Source: JBBIMP01 sp037444305
GTDB taxonomy: Bacteria > Acidobacteriota > UBA6911
NCBI GenBank assembly: GCA_037444305.1
Contig: JBBIMP010000016.1
Span: forward strand, 1 to 64,000
Reading direction: 5' to 3'
Length of the DNA stretch: 64,000 bases
The notes under the pieces were generated by a model. It was not told where the DNA came from. It saw nothing but the letters and a program-made list of their open reading frames with translations, and ran no database searches. Made by a program: the position numbers and the translations under genes. This document shows, in pieces, positions 57,335-64,000 of this stretch; position 1 is the stretch's first letter, and each line of letters starts with the position of its first letter.

Positions 57335-58588
57335 ATGCCGAATGCCCCAGAACCCTCTCCCATCGTGCGCGGCCTGCTCTCCATGCTGCATAGCGCCGCC
57401 GGTCATCCGCCTATCCGCTTCGTCTTGTGGAACGGCGCTTCCTGGCCGCCTTCGTGCGGCGAGGGCACTCCGTCAGTCGTAATCCGGGACCGGCGCATCC
57501 TCTGGAAGCTCCTGCTCGATCCCGAATTCCACTTCGGCGAGGCTTACTGCCGCGGAAAGATCGAGATCCCCGGCAGCCTGCTGGCGGTTTTGGAGGCAAC
57601 CCACCGTCGGGCATCAGGCACAGCCCCGGGGCGCCGCAGCCGAACGTTCATCTCCCGCTGGCTGGATTGGTCGCAGGCCAACAGCCTGCGCGGATCCCGC
57701 CGGAACATCCACCGGCACTATGACATCGGCACCGACTTCTACAAGCTCTGGCTGGACCCGCAATTGGTGTACACGTGCGCTTACTTTCCAAATCCGGACG
57801 ATCCGCTCGAAAAAGCCCAGGTGGCCAAGATGGATTATGTGTGCCGCAAGGTGGGGCTGCGGCCGGGCGAGCAGGTGGTGGAGGCCGGCTGCGGCTGGGG
57901 CGCGCTGGCGCTGCACATGGCGCGGAGCTATAGCGTGAAGGTCAAGGCTTTCAACATCTCGAGCGACCAGATCCGGCATGCCCGGCGCTGGGCGGCGGAA
58001 GAGGGTTTGAACGGGCAGGTGGAATTCATCGAAGACGATTACCGCAACATCACGGGGGAGTACGACGCCTTCATCTCGGTCGGCATGCTGGAGCACGTGG
58101 GCCGGCAACACTACGCGGACTTGGGCGCCGTCATCCGGCGCTCTCTGGCTGCATCCGGGCGCGGATTTCTTCACTTCATCGGGCGGAACCGGCCCCAGCC
58201 CCTGAACTCCTGGATCCGCAGCCGAATATTTCCTGGGGCCTATCCTCCCACACTCCGCCAGGTGGCGGCCTTTCTCGAGCAGTGTGACTTCTCCGTCCTG
58301 GACGTCGAAAATCTTCGCCTTCACTATGCAAAAACCCTGGAGCACTGGCTCGGGAGATTCGAAACCGCGGCCGCCAGCGTTGCCGCCATGTTCGATGAGG
58401 AGTTCGTAAGAGCGTGGCGCCTGTACCTGACCGGTTCCATCGCGGCTTTCCGAACGGGTTCCCTGCAGCTGTTTCAGATCCTGTTCGCCAGGGATTCCGT
58501 CGACCGGCTTCCCTGGACCCGCGCCCACCTGTACGCTGACGCGCCGTTTGCCGAGGAAAAAGACCGATGGATGCCTGCGACGCGGTGA
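57335..58588 (+). CDS. cfa: Cyclopropane-fatty-acid-synthase-like SAM methyltransferase
   Basis: A 417-residue enzyme of the Cfa/mycolic acid methyltransferase family acting on double bonds of lipid acyl chains. The N-terminal lipid-binding part is followed by NIHRHYDIGTDFYKLWLDP near residue 123, YTCAYFPNPDD, and the SAM site VVEAGCGWGALALHMAR near 185; SVGMLEHVGRQHY, FLHFIGRNRP and WRLYLTGSIAAFRTGSLQLF are further family blocks, with the catalytic bicarbonate-binding histidine/glutamate region kept. ATG 57335 starts the conserved region; a TTG 45 bases earlier is possible. It overlaps the flavoprotein gene by 22 bases. Confidence 0.93.
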   Translation: MPNAPEPSPIVRGLLSMLHSAAGHPPIRFVLWNGASWPPSCGEGTPSVVIRDRRILWKLLLDPEFHFGEAYCRGKIEIPGSLLAVLEATHRRASGTAPGRRSRTFISRWLDWSQANSLRGSRRNIHRHYDIGTDFYKLWLDPQLVYTCAYFPNPDDPLEKAQVAKMDYVCRKVGLRPGEQVVEAGCGWGALALHMARSYSVKVKAFNISSDQIRHARRWAAEEGLNGQVEFIEDDYRNITGEYDAFISVGMLEHVGRQHYADLGAVIRRSLAASGRGFLHFIGRNRPQPLNSWIRSRIFPGAYPPTLRQVAAFLEQCDFSVLDVENLRLHYAKTLEHWLGRFETAAASVAAMFDEEFVRAWRLYLTGSIAAFRTGSLQLFQILFARDSVDRLPWTRAHLYADAPFAEEKDRWMPATR

Positions 58589-59793
58589 TCGTCGGCGGCG
58601 GCCCGGCAGGATCGTCCTGCGCCTGGGGATTGAGGAACTCCGGGCTCCGGGTCGTCATGCTCGAGCGTCAAAAGTTTCCGCGCGACAAGGTATGCGGCGG
58701 ATGGATCACGCCGCAGGTGCTGGATGAGCTGGAACTGGACGCCGCCGAATACGCACGGCAGAACACGCTTCAGCCCATATGCGGTTTCCGCACCGGGCTC
58801 ATTGGGGACAGCCCGATCGAAACCCGGTACGACACCCCCGTCAGCTACGGGATCCGGCGGAGCGAGTTCGACCGATACCTCGTCGAACGCTCCGGCGTGC
58901 CCTTGAGGGATGGGGAAGCCTTGACCGCTCTGGAGCGGGAAGACGGCGGGGGTTGGATTGTCAATGGTGAACTCCGCACCCGCATCGTCATCGGGGCCGG
59001 CGGTCACTTCTGTCCGGTGGCCCGATCCGTAAAGGCGGGCTTCGGGAGCGAGAGCGTCATCGCAGCCCAGGAGATCGAGTTCCTCATGGATCCCGGACAG
59101 CGGTCTCGATGCCGCGTCGAGCCAGAAATTCCCGAGCTGTATTTCTGCCGGGACATGAAAGGCTATGGCTGGTGCTTCCGGAAAGGGGATTACCTCAACC
59201 TGGGCCTTGGCCGGCTGGACCGCAGCGGGCTTTCGGCTCACGTCGCGGCATTTCTCGAGACCTTGCGGGAAGCAGGCAGAATCCCGGCAAATATCACTGG
59301 GGAAGCTGCAGGCCACGCCTATCTTCTCTACGGCATGTCCGACCGCCCACTGTCCGGGGAGGCCTATCTGCTGGTGGGCGATGCTGCCGGCCTGGCTTTT
59401 CCCCTCAGCGGCGAAGGAATTCTCCCGGCGATTCTCTCCGGCCTGCTGGCGGCAAGAACGATCCTGGAAGCGCGCGGGCGTTACACGGCTGCGGAGTTGA
59501 GCCGCTACGGGACACTGCTGCGGGAGCGGTTGGGTGGCGCCGGCCGGAGCGGTTTCGAGCGCTTCCTTGGTTTCCTGCCGCTAGGCATCAAAGCCCTGCT
59601 CTGGCGAAGGCTGCTGGCTTCGCACCGCCAGACCCGACGCCTGCTTCTCGAGCGCTGGTTCCTGCACCGGGGGAGCTATGCCGGGCCCAACCGCGCCGGA
59701 ATACCGGTGTCGGCTCCGGCAAATTCAGGCATAGAGAGCTGCACAGCTCACAATCCATCGTCTAGATTTCAGCATCAAAACGGCCAAAAGTAG
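58567..59793 (+). CDS. Geranylgeranyl-reductase-family FAD oxidoreductase
   Basis: A 408-residue flavoprotein of the geranylgeranyl reductase/halogenase-like group. FAD loop AVIVGGGPAGSSCAWGL near residue 6, the family CGGWITPQVLDEL segment after DKVCGG, and the second FAD motif LLVGDAAGLAFPLSGEGI near 275. Members reduce isolated C=C bonds in isoprenoid or lipid chains. The start lies 22 bases inside the end of the CFA-synthase-like gene, so the two are tightly coupled and probably act on the same lipid. The last ~35 residues after GSYAGPN look non-conserved. Confidence 0.88.
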   Translation: MDACDAVIVGGGPAGSSCAWGLRNSGLRVVMLERQKFPRDKVCGGWITPQVLDELELDAAEYARQNTLQPICGFRTGLIGDSPIETRYDTPVSYGIRRSEFDRYLVERSGVPLRDGEALTALEREDGGGWIVNGELRTRIVIGAGGHFCPVARSVKAGFGSESVIAAQEIEFLMDPGQRSRCRVEPEIPELYFCRDMKGYGWCFRKGDYLNLGLGRLDRSGLSAHVAAFLETLREAGRIPANITGEAAGHAYLLYGMSDRPLSGEAYLLVGDAAGLAFPLSGEGILPAILSGLLAARTILEARGRYTAAELSRYGTLLRERLGGAGRSGFERFLGFLPLGIKALLWRRLLASHRQTRRLLLERWFLHRGSYAGPNRAGIPVSAPANSGIESCTAHNPSSRFQHQNGQK

Positions 59794-59822
59794 CTTGGAT
59801 CATCCAGGAGGAGGTCCGTTTC

Positions 59823-61298
59823 ATGGCGCGATGGAAAACTTTCGATCGTCTTCCCATTCTCCACCCGGCATTCGATCGCGCTCTCTCACCCGGCGCCTGC
59901 GTTCCGCGTTGGCAAACGCCTGTAATGCTCATCCTCCTATCCTGCGTCCTATCCTGCGGGCGGCAGTCCGACTTGGCCGAAGCGCCGCAGAAGGCGAATC
60001 TTGCCGAGGCCGAGCAGGCTGCCGGCGCTATGTGGACCGGGTTTCAGTCCGTTGCCTGGGATACACAACCCGAGGGCCGGTGCGCGGAGTCGGGCGGCGA
60101 AGGCAGTTATTGGCGATTCGCCGAGGAATGGTCGTACCGTTGCAGTGAAAAAAGAGGATTGCTCGAGGAACAGCGCTTTTACTACGCGTTCCATCCGGAT
60201 GCTCCCGCGCTTCGCCTGGAACAGTACCGTGCTTTTCTCGAGCACAGTTCAGAAGAGTGGCTGCGTAAAGTTTATGGACTGCTGGCGGGCAGGCTCGACC
60301 GGCTTTTCGGATCCGGCGCCTTCCCTGAGTCCTATTTTTTTGTGCGGCCGCCCGGACGCTGGTCCCATCTGCTCTCATGGCACTCCGGAGATCACCTCAT
60401 CTACCTCTCTATCGACCGCAATCCGGAAGGCAACCCGAAGCTGACGCTGCTTGTTTGCCACCATCATCTGCTCGAAGCCCAGAATGCGGAAGAGATCGCG
60501 GAGCGGACGATCCGCAAATATCATGATCCGACCGGAGGAACTGCCCTGGATCGAAGGCTGGCTGATGCGCTTGGGACCTTGTTCCCTGATTTGCCGAAGC
60601 GCTTGGAGCGAGGCGCTCATGATCGAGCAGCCGCGGCGGAAAATGCCGCCCTCCTACTGGATCTGCTGAATAAGCAAACCACAGTTCCCGCACAGCTTCG
60701 GCCTGCCCTGCTGCTGGCAGCCGATCGTCTTGTGGATCGTTTGGGCGCCCTCGAGGAATCGTCTCCCGAATGGGATGCCCTGAGTCGCAATCTTGGGGAC
60801 TATGGGCTTACCTTTAAGTACAGTCCGCTCGGATCGGACTGGGTCTATCAACATGACCTGCTCCGGGTTTTATTGCAGGCCCACGCCGAGAGCGAGTGGG
60901 CTCCTGAGGCATTCCTGGCGCTCATGGACCACGGGTTCGACACGAGCGACAGCTGCCGGGAGGGAAGCGACAGCTTCAGGCGCGTGATCAGACATGCACA
61001 GGATTTCCTAAGGCGGCATCCCAACAGTCCCGTTGAACCGTTTATCTGGTTCGGCTTGGCGCAGGCATACGAAACATGGTGGTCCTTGAGCAAGGCATCG
61101 GATTCGGACCCATATGTCGACCGTTCAGAATACCAACAAGGCGCAGAGGCGGCCCGTGCAGAAGCCATCAAGGCCTACGAAAAGGTTCGCATTCTGGCGC
61201 CCGACAGCGCCGAATCCTCCTATGCGGCTCTCAGGCTTCCGCGCCTGAAACTCGGTCTGGACACCAAGCAGCGCCGTTTTTTTTGCATCTACGATTAG
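59823..61298 (+). CDS. Hypothetical lipoprotein, 491 residues
   Basis: I do not recognise a family. A strong AGGAGGAGG site lies ahead of ATG 59823. The N-terminus has an unusual 33-residue lead, then a hydrophobic segment MLILLSCVLSC that resembles a lipobox (Cys45), so an internal ATG (59925) could be the true start. The rest is soluble and rich in helices; the second half (residues ~330-480) has spaced patterns (LLRVLLQAHAESEWAPEAFL, FIWFGLAQAYETWW, AIKAYEKVRILAPDSAESSY) like TPR repeats. It lies 29 bases downstream of the flavoprotein gene and may belong to the same transcript. Its end is 13 bases from the convergent glgB end. Confidence 0.6.
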   Translation: MARWKTFDRLPILHPAFDRALSPGACVPRWQTPVMLILLSCVLSCGRQSDLAEAPQKANLAEAEQAAGAMWTGFQSVAWDTQPEGRCAESGGEGSYWRFAEEWSYRCSEKRGLLEEQRFYYAFHPDAPALRLEQYRAFLEHSSEEWLRKVYGLLAGRLDRLFGSGAFPESYFFVRPPGRWSHLLSWHSGDHLIYLSIDRNPEGNPKLTLLVCHHHLLEAQNAEEIAERTIRKYHDPTGGTALDRRLADALGTLFPDLPKRLERGAHDRAAAAENAALLLDLLNKQTTVPAQLRPALLLAADRLVDRLGALEESSPEWDALSRNLGDYGLTFKYSPLGSDWVYQHDLLRVLLQAHAESEWAPEAFLALMDHGFDTSDSCREGSDSFRRVIRHAQDFLRRHPNSPVEPFIWFGLAQAYETWWSLSKASDSDPYVDRSEYQQGAEAARAEAIKAYEKVRILAPDSAESSYAALRLPRLKLGLDTKQRRFFCIYD

Positions 61299-61311
61299 CG
61301 GCCATGCGCTT

Positions 61312-63216
61312 TTACCGCGTATTGACCAGACAGACGAGCCCGAGCGGCGGCAGCGTGAGCACGAGGGACTGGGGACGGCCGTGCGCGGCTGTCGGAACGG
61401 TCTCGATCCCGCCCCAGTTGCCCATGCCGCTTCCCCAGTAATCGTGCGCATCGCTGTTGAGGATTTCGCGCCAGTATCCGGGATGGTCGGCGCCGATGCG
61501 ATAATGCTCGCGGGGGACCGGCGTAAAATTGCACACGACCAGAACGGTTCGCCCCTCCTCCCTGCCTCTCCTCGTAAAGCTGATGACGCTGTTTTCCGCA
61601 TCGTGGCAGTCGAGCCACTCGAAACCCTCGGGCTGGCAGTCGAACTCGTGCAGCGCCGGCTCGCTCCGGTAGGCCCGATTCAGGTCCCGCACCCACCTCT
61701 GAAGCCCGCGGTGGGGGGGGTACTCCAGCAGGTGCCAGTCGAGGCTGTCTTCATGATTCCATTCGCGCCACTGGCCGAACTCCCCCCCCATGAACAGGAG
61801 TTTCTTCCCGTTGACCATGTACATGAAGCCGAGCATAAGACGCAGGTTGGCGAATTTCTGCCAGAAATCGCCGTTCATCTTGCCGATCAGCGATCCCTTC
61901 CCGTGCACGACTTCGTCGTGCGACAGCGGCAGGACGAAATTCTCGCTGAAAGCGTACATCCCCCGGAAGGTCAGATCATTGTGGTGAAACCGCCGGTGAA
62001 CGGGATCCCGCGCGAAGTATTCCAGCGTGTCGTGCATCCATCCCATGTCCCACTTCAGGCCGAATCCCAATCCCCCGACGTAGTTGGGCCGCGAAACCAT
62101 CGGCCAGGCGGTGGACTCTTCGGCGAACGTCTGCACGTCGGGGTAATGGCGGAAGATGGCTTCGTTCATGGCCCGCAGGAACTCGATCGCCTCGATGTTC
62201 TCCCGCCCGCCGTAGCGGTTCGGTATCCACTCGCCCTCCTCGCGGGAGTAGTCGAGGTAGAGCATCGAGGCCACGGCATCGACGCGCAGGCCGTCGGCAT
62301 GGTACTTGTCCAGCCAGAACAGCGCGCTGCTGAGCAGGAAGCTGCGCACCTCGTGCCGGCCGTAGTTGAAAACGTACGTGTCCCAGTCGCGGTGCTTGCC
62401 CTGGCGCGGGTCGGAGTGCTCGTAGAGGTGCGTGCCGTCGAAGAAGCCAAGCGCGTGCCCATCGGTGGGAAAGTGCGAAGGCACCCAGTCGAGGATGACC
62501 CCGATGCCGTTCTGGTGGAGGTAATCGATGAGCCACATGAAATCCTGCGGGGTTCCATACCGGCTGGAGGGGGCGAAATACGCCGTTGTCTGGTATCCCC
62601 AGGACCCGTAGAAGGGATGCTCCATCAGCGGGAGAAACTCCACGTGCGTGAAGCCGAGCCGGAGAACGTATTCCGCCAGTTGCGGCGCGATCTCCCGATA
62701 GGTCAGCGGCCGCCCGTTCTGTTCCGTGACACGCCGCCAGGAGCCGAGGTGAACCTCGTAAATGGAAATGGGATCAGCCAGGCCGTGACGCGCTCTCCGG
62801 CCGGCCATCCACTCCCCATCCCCCCACTCATAATCCAGGTCCCAGACGACGGACGCCGAGCGCGGCGGCACCTCGGTGGCGAAGGCCAGCGGGTCGGCCT
62901 TCTCCGCGCAGAACCCCCGGCGACCCGACTCGACGTGGTACTTGTAGGCCGCTCCCCGGCCCACCCCGGGCAGAAACCCCTCCCAGATGCCCGATTGCTC
63001 TTTCGGATGCAGCGGCGATACCTTGGCCTCCCAGCCGTTGAAGTCTCCAGTCACACTGACACGCTCGACGTTGGGCGCCCAGACGGCGAAGTAGGTCCCT
63101 TCCACGCCGTCCGCGACGGACGGATGCGCGCCGAGCTTCCGGTAAAGCCGGTGGTGTGTGCCCTCGTTAAAAATATGCAGATCGTCCGGGGTCAAAAGAC
63201 TGAACCGCTGCGTCAT
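61312..63216 (-). CDS. glgB: 1,4-alpha-glucan branching enzyme
   Basis: A 634-residue glycogen branching enzyme. CBM48 domain (residues ~10-110; FAVWAPNVERVSVTGDFNGW) then the GH13 barrel: EVHLGSWRR near 155, GVILDWVPSHFPTD, nucleophile Asp in DGLRVDAVASMLYLDY near 310, acid Glu in FAEESTAWP near 364 and LPLSHDEVVHGKGS near 430, followed by the C-terminal beta domain. Length suits the short form lacking the extra N1 domain of E. coli GlgB. I use ATG 63216 because GGAGGAA lies 7 bases ahead; an ATG 24 bases earlier is possible. Other glycogen genes are not in the window. Confidence 0.97.
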   Translation of the reverse strand: MTQRFSLLTPDDLHIFNEGTHHRLYRKLGAHPSVADGVEGTYFAVWAPNVERVSVTGDFNGWEAKVSPLHPKEQSGIWEGFLPGVGRGAAYKYHVESGRRGFCAEKADPLAFATEVPPRSASVVWDLDYEWGDGEWMAGRRARHGLADPISIYEVHLGSWRRVTEQNGRPLTYREIAPQLAEYVLRLGFTHVEFLPLMEHPFYGSWGYQTTAYFAPSSRYGTPQDFMWLIDYLHQNGIGVILDWVPSHFPTDGHALGFFDGTHLYEHSDPRQGKHRDWDTYVFNYGRHEVRSFLLSSALFWLDKYHADGLRVDAVASMLYLDYSREEGEWIPNRYGGRENIEAIEFLRAMNEAIFRHYPDVQTFAEESTAWPMVSRPNYVGGLGFGLKWDMGWMHDTLEYFARDPVHRRFHHNDLTFRGMYAFSENFVLPLSHDEVVHGKGSLIGKMNGDFWQKFANLRLMLGFMYMVNGKKLLFMGGEFGQWREWNHEDSLDWHLLEYPPHRGLQRWVRDLNRAYRSEPALHEFDCQPEGFEWLDCHDAENSVISFTRRGREEGRTVLVVCNFTPVPREHYRIGADHPGYWREILNSDAHDYWGSGMGNWGGIETVPTAAHGRPQSLVLTLPPLGLVCLVNTR

Positions 63217-63278
63217 TCGCCGTTCCTCCGTAGCGGACATTATCCACCATGCGACGGGGCCGTGTCATGAACTGAAAC

Positions 63279-63300
63279 GGCCGGACCTCAGGCCCGGCTC
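63279..63300 (-). terminator. Possible bidirectional hairpin between glgB and the kinase gene
   Basis: CCGG-CCT / AGG-CCGG stem at 63281-63298 with short T-rich tails on both sides (CTCTTTTCG on plus, CCGTTTCAG on minus). It lies 80 bases after the stop of the leftward kinase gene and ahead of glgB, so it may end the kinase transcript. The stem has one mismatch. Confidence 0.45.
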
Positions 63301-63379
63301 TTTTCGTGTTTGTCCGCGTTCTCCCGCGGCCCACGGCGTTTACCTTATTATTCATGAATAATCCGGATTACGGGTACGG

Positions 63380-64000
63380 TCAGGCGAGATAGAGGCGGAA
63401 GCAATTTCCCTTGCCTGCCTCGTGGACCACTCTGAGGGCGGCACAGCAACGGGAGGCGATCGCTTCGAGGGCGGAGTCGGCTTCCACCGGTTGGGCGGCG
63501 CAGCCCACGGCCCGGATTTCCAGCAGGATGCGTCCCTCGGAGAGAGTTTCGTCACCCGGTGGCGGTCCCCCGAGGGCACCGGCGAGTATCCTGATCGTTC
63601 CGCCGGACGGCAGGGCATCGCGCGCCCGGACAACCAGCGACGTCAGCGCCTGCTCGATTTCACGGCGATCCGCGCTCACCGATCCGATCCCGGGACCGGT
63701 CTCGATTTGCAGCTCCACATCCTCGCCCGCAAGGCTCTCCAGCAGCGCGCGCATTCCGGCCAGGACCTCGCCCAGATCCACTTCCGCCGGCCTTTCGGCA
63801 CGCCGGCCCAACTCCAGCAGGCCTTTCGCGACGCTCCCCGCCTGCTGCACCACCTGCCGCAGATGCTCCGCGTGCCTTCGGCGCGGGTCGGTGCCGTCGA
63901 GGCTCTCGATCAGCAGCTCGCTGTAATTCCGCAGCGACGAAAGCAGCCCGTCGAAGGTCTGGATGGCGGTGTGCGCCAGCCGGCCGGTCGATTCGCTCCG
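63380..64000 (-). CDS. Histidine-kinase-like protein with degenerate ATPase domain (partial, cut by window edge)
   Basis: The frame is open from the window edge to TGA at 63380-63382 (206 codons seen). The first part looks like a DHp helix pair, with the usual phosphoacceptor context altered (LAHTAIQTFDGLLSSLRNYS), followed by a helix RHAEHLRQVVQQAGSVAKGL. The C-terminal ~120 residues follow the GHKL layout, but the N box reads EQALTSLVVRARDALPSGG with Arg where Asn is expected, and no DxGxG motif is seen (ILLEIRAVGCAAQPVEA instead); GKGNCFRLYLA is the usual last strand. So ATP binding is doubtful. The N-terminal sensor part lies beyond the window. Confidence 0.7.
   Translation of the reverse strand, partial: RSESTGRLAHTAIQTFDGLLSSLRNYSELLIESLDGTDPRRRHAEHLRQVVQQAGSVAKGLLELGRRAERPAEVDLGEVLAGMRALLESLAGEDVELQIETGPGIGSVSADRREIEQALTSLVVRARDALPSGGTIRILAGALGGPPPGDETLSEGRILLEIRAVGCAAQPVEADSALEAIASRCCAALRVVHEAGKGNCFRLYLA

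Noticed and set aside
1..64000. CRISPR arrays, tRNA and rRNA genes
   Set aside because: No regularly spaced direct repeats and no recognisable tRNA T-loop/acceptor pattern or rRNA sequence was found on reading; short tRNAs could still be missed without a model search.

Overview
The window looks like a chromosomal piece of a GC-rich, probably anaerobic or facultative Gram-negative bacterium. Acidobacteriota is my best guess. The reasons are an Oar-like TonB receptor with a carboxypeptidase-regulatory N-domain, a DUF5916 outer-membrane-type protein, many exported peptidases and amidohydrolases, and a bacterial Mvh/Hdr-type hydrogenase locus. This is inference from gene content; no rRNA or tRNA gene was seen.

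Layout. 1-3.8 kb is a decayed defence/mobile patch: a 5'-truncated DUF3883 helicase tail, an intact GmrSD-like DUF262/DUF1524 nuclease, a 24-bp tandem repeat, a frameshifted DUF3991/TOPRIM gene and a group II intron fragment. 3.8-13.5 kb holds a large TonB receptor with its terminator, a CPA2 (Kef-type) antiporter, a SAM-clan riboswitch plus terminator ahead of metK, a gamma-carbonic-anhydrase-like protein, a zinc-ribbon protein and a YbaK deacylase. 13.8-28.0 kb is one leftward run of 15 tightly packed genes: hdrC, hdrB, an N-terminal hdrA half, a block of regulatory/sensory genes (two DRTGG proteins, RsbW-like ATPase, [FeFe]-hydrogenase-like Fe-S protein, PHP-HATPase fusion), nuoE, ferredoxin, nuoF, a NuoG/HdrA-C fusion, mvhD, the [NiFe] small and large subunits, and the maturation protease. 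28.6-40.9 kb is mixed: DUF547 lipoprotein, M28 peptidase, PPK2, a c-di-GMP enzyme overlapping a DnaJ-PilZ protein, nitroreductase, and a DUF5916 gene broken by an in-frame TAG. 41.0-46.8 kb is a CzcCBA-type metal efflux operon. 47.1-52.0 kb has a phosphatase followed by a four-gene corrinoid methyl-transfer operon. 52.0-64.0 kb carries an amidohydrolase, an S9 peptidase, a DppA-like aminopeptidase, a CFA-synthase/flavoprotein pair, an unknown lipoprotein, glgB and a degenerate histidine kinase cut by the window edge.

The two most interesting systems are: (1) the hydrogenase operon, which combines the NAD-linked NuoEF module of bifurcating hydrogenases with Mvh [NiFe] subunits and an HdrA split into two genes at its ferredoxin insert, suggesting one electron-bifurcating complex joining H2, NAD(H), ferredoxin and a disulfide-type acceptor; (2) the methyl-transfer operon, in which homocysteine, cobalamin and reactivation modules of methionine synthase occur as separate genes and an MttB-family methyltransferase occupies the place of the folate module.

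Dispersed non-coding repeats are a second theme. A family of roughly 85-135 bp occurs three times (34.1, 37.9 and 53.9 kb), an ATTCGTG palindrome family occurs at 10.1, 14.4 and 34.3 kb, and a GGGACAGTCACC-type hairpin lies at 11.8 kb.
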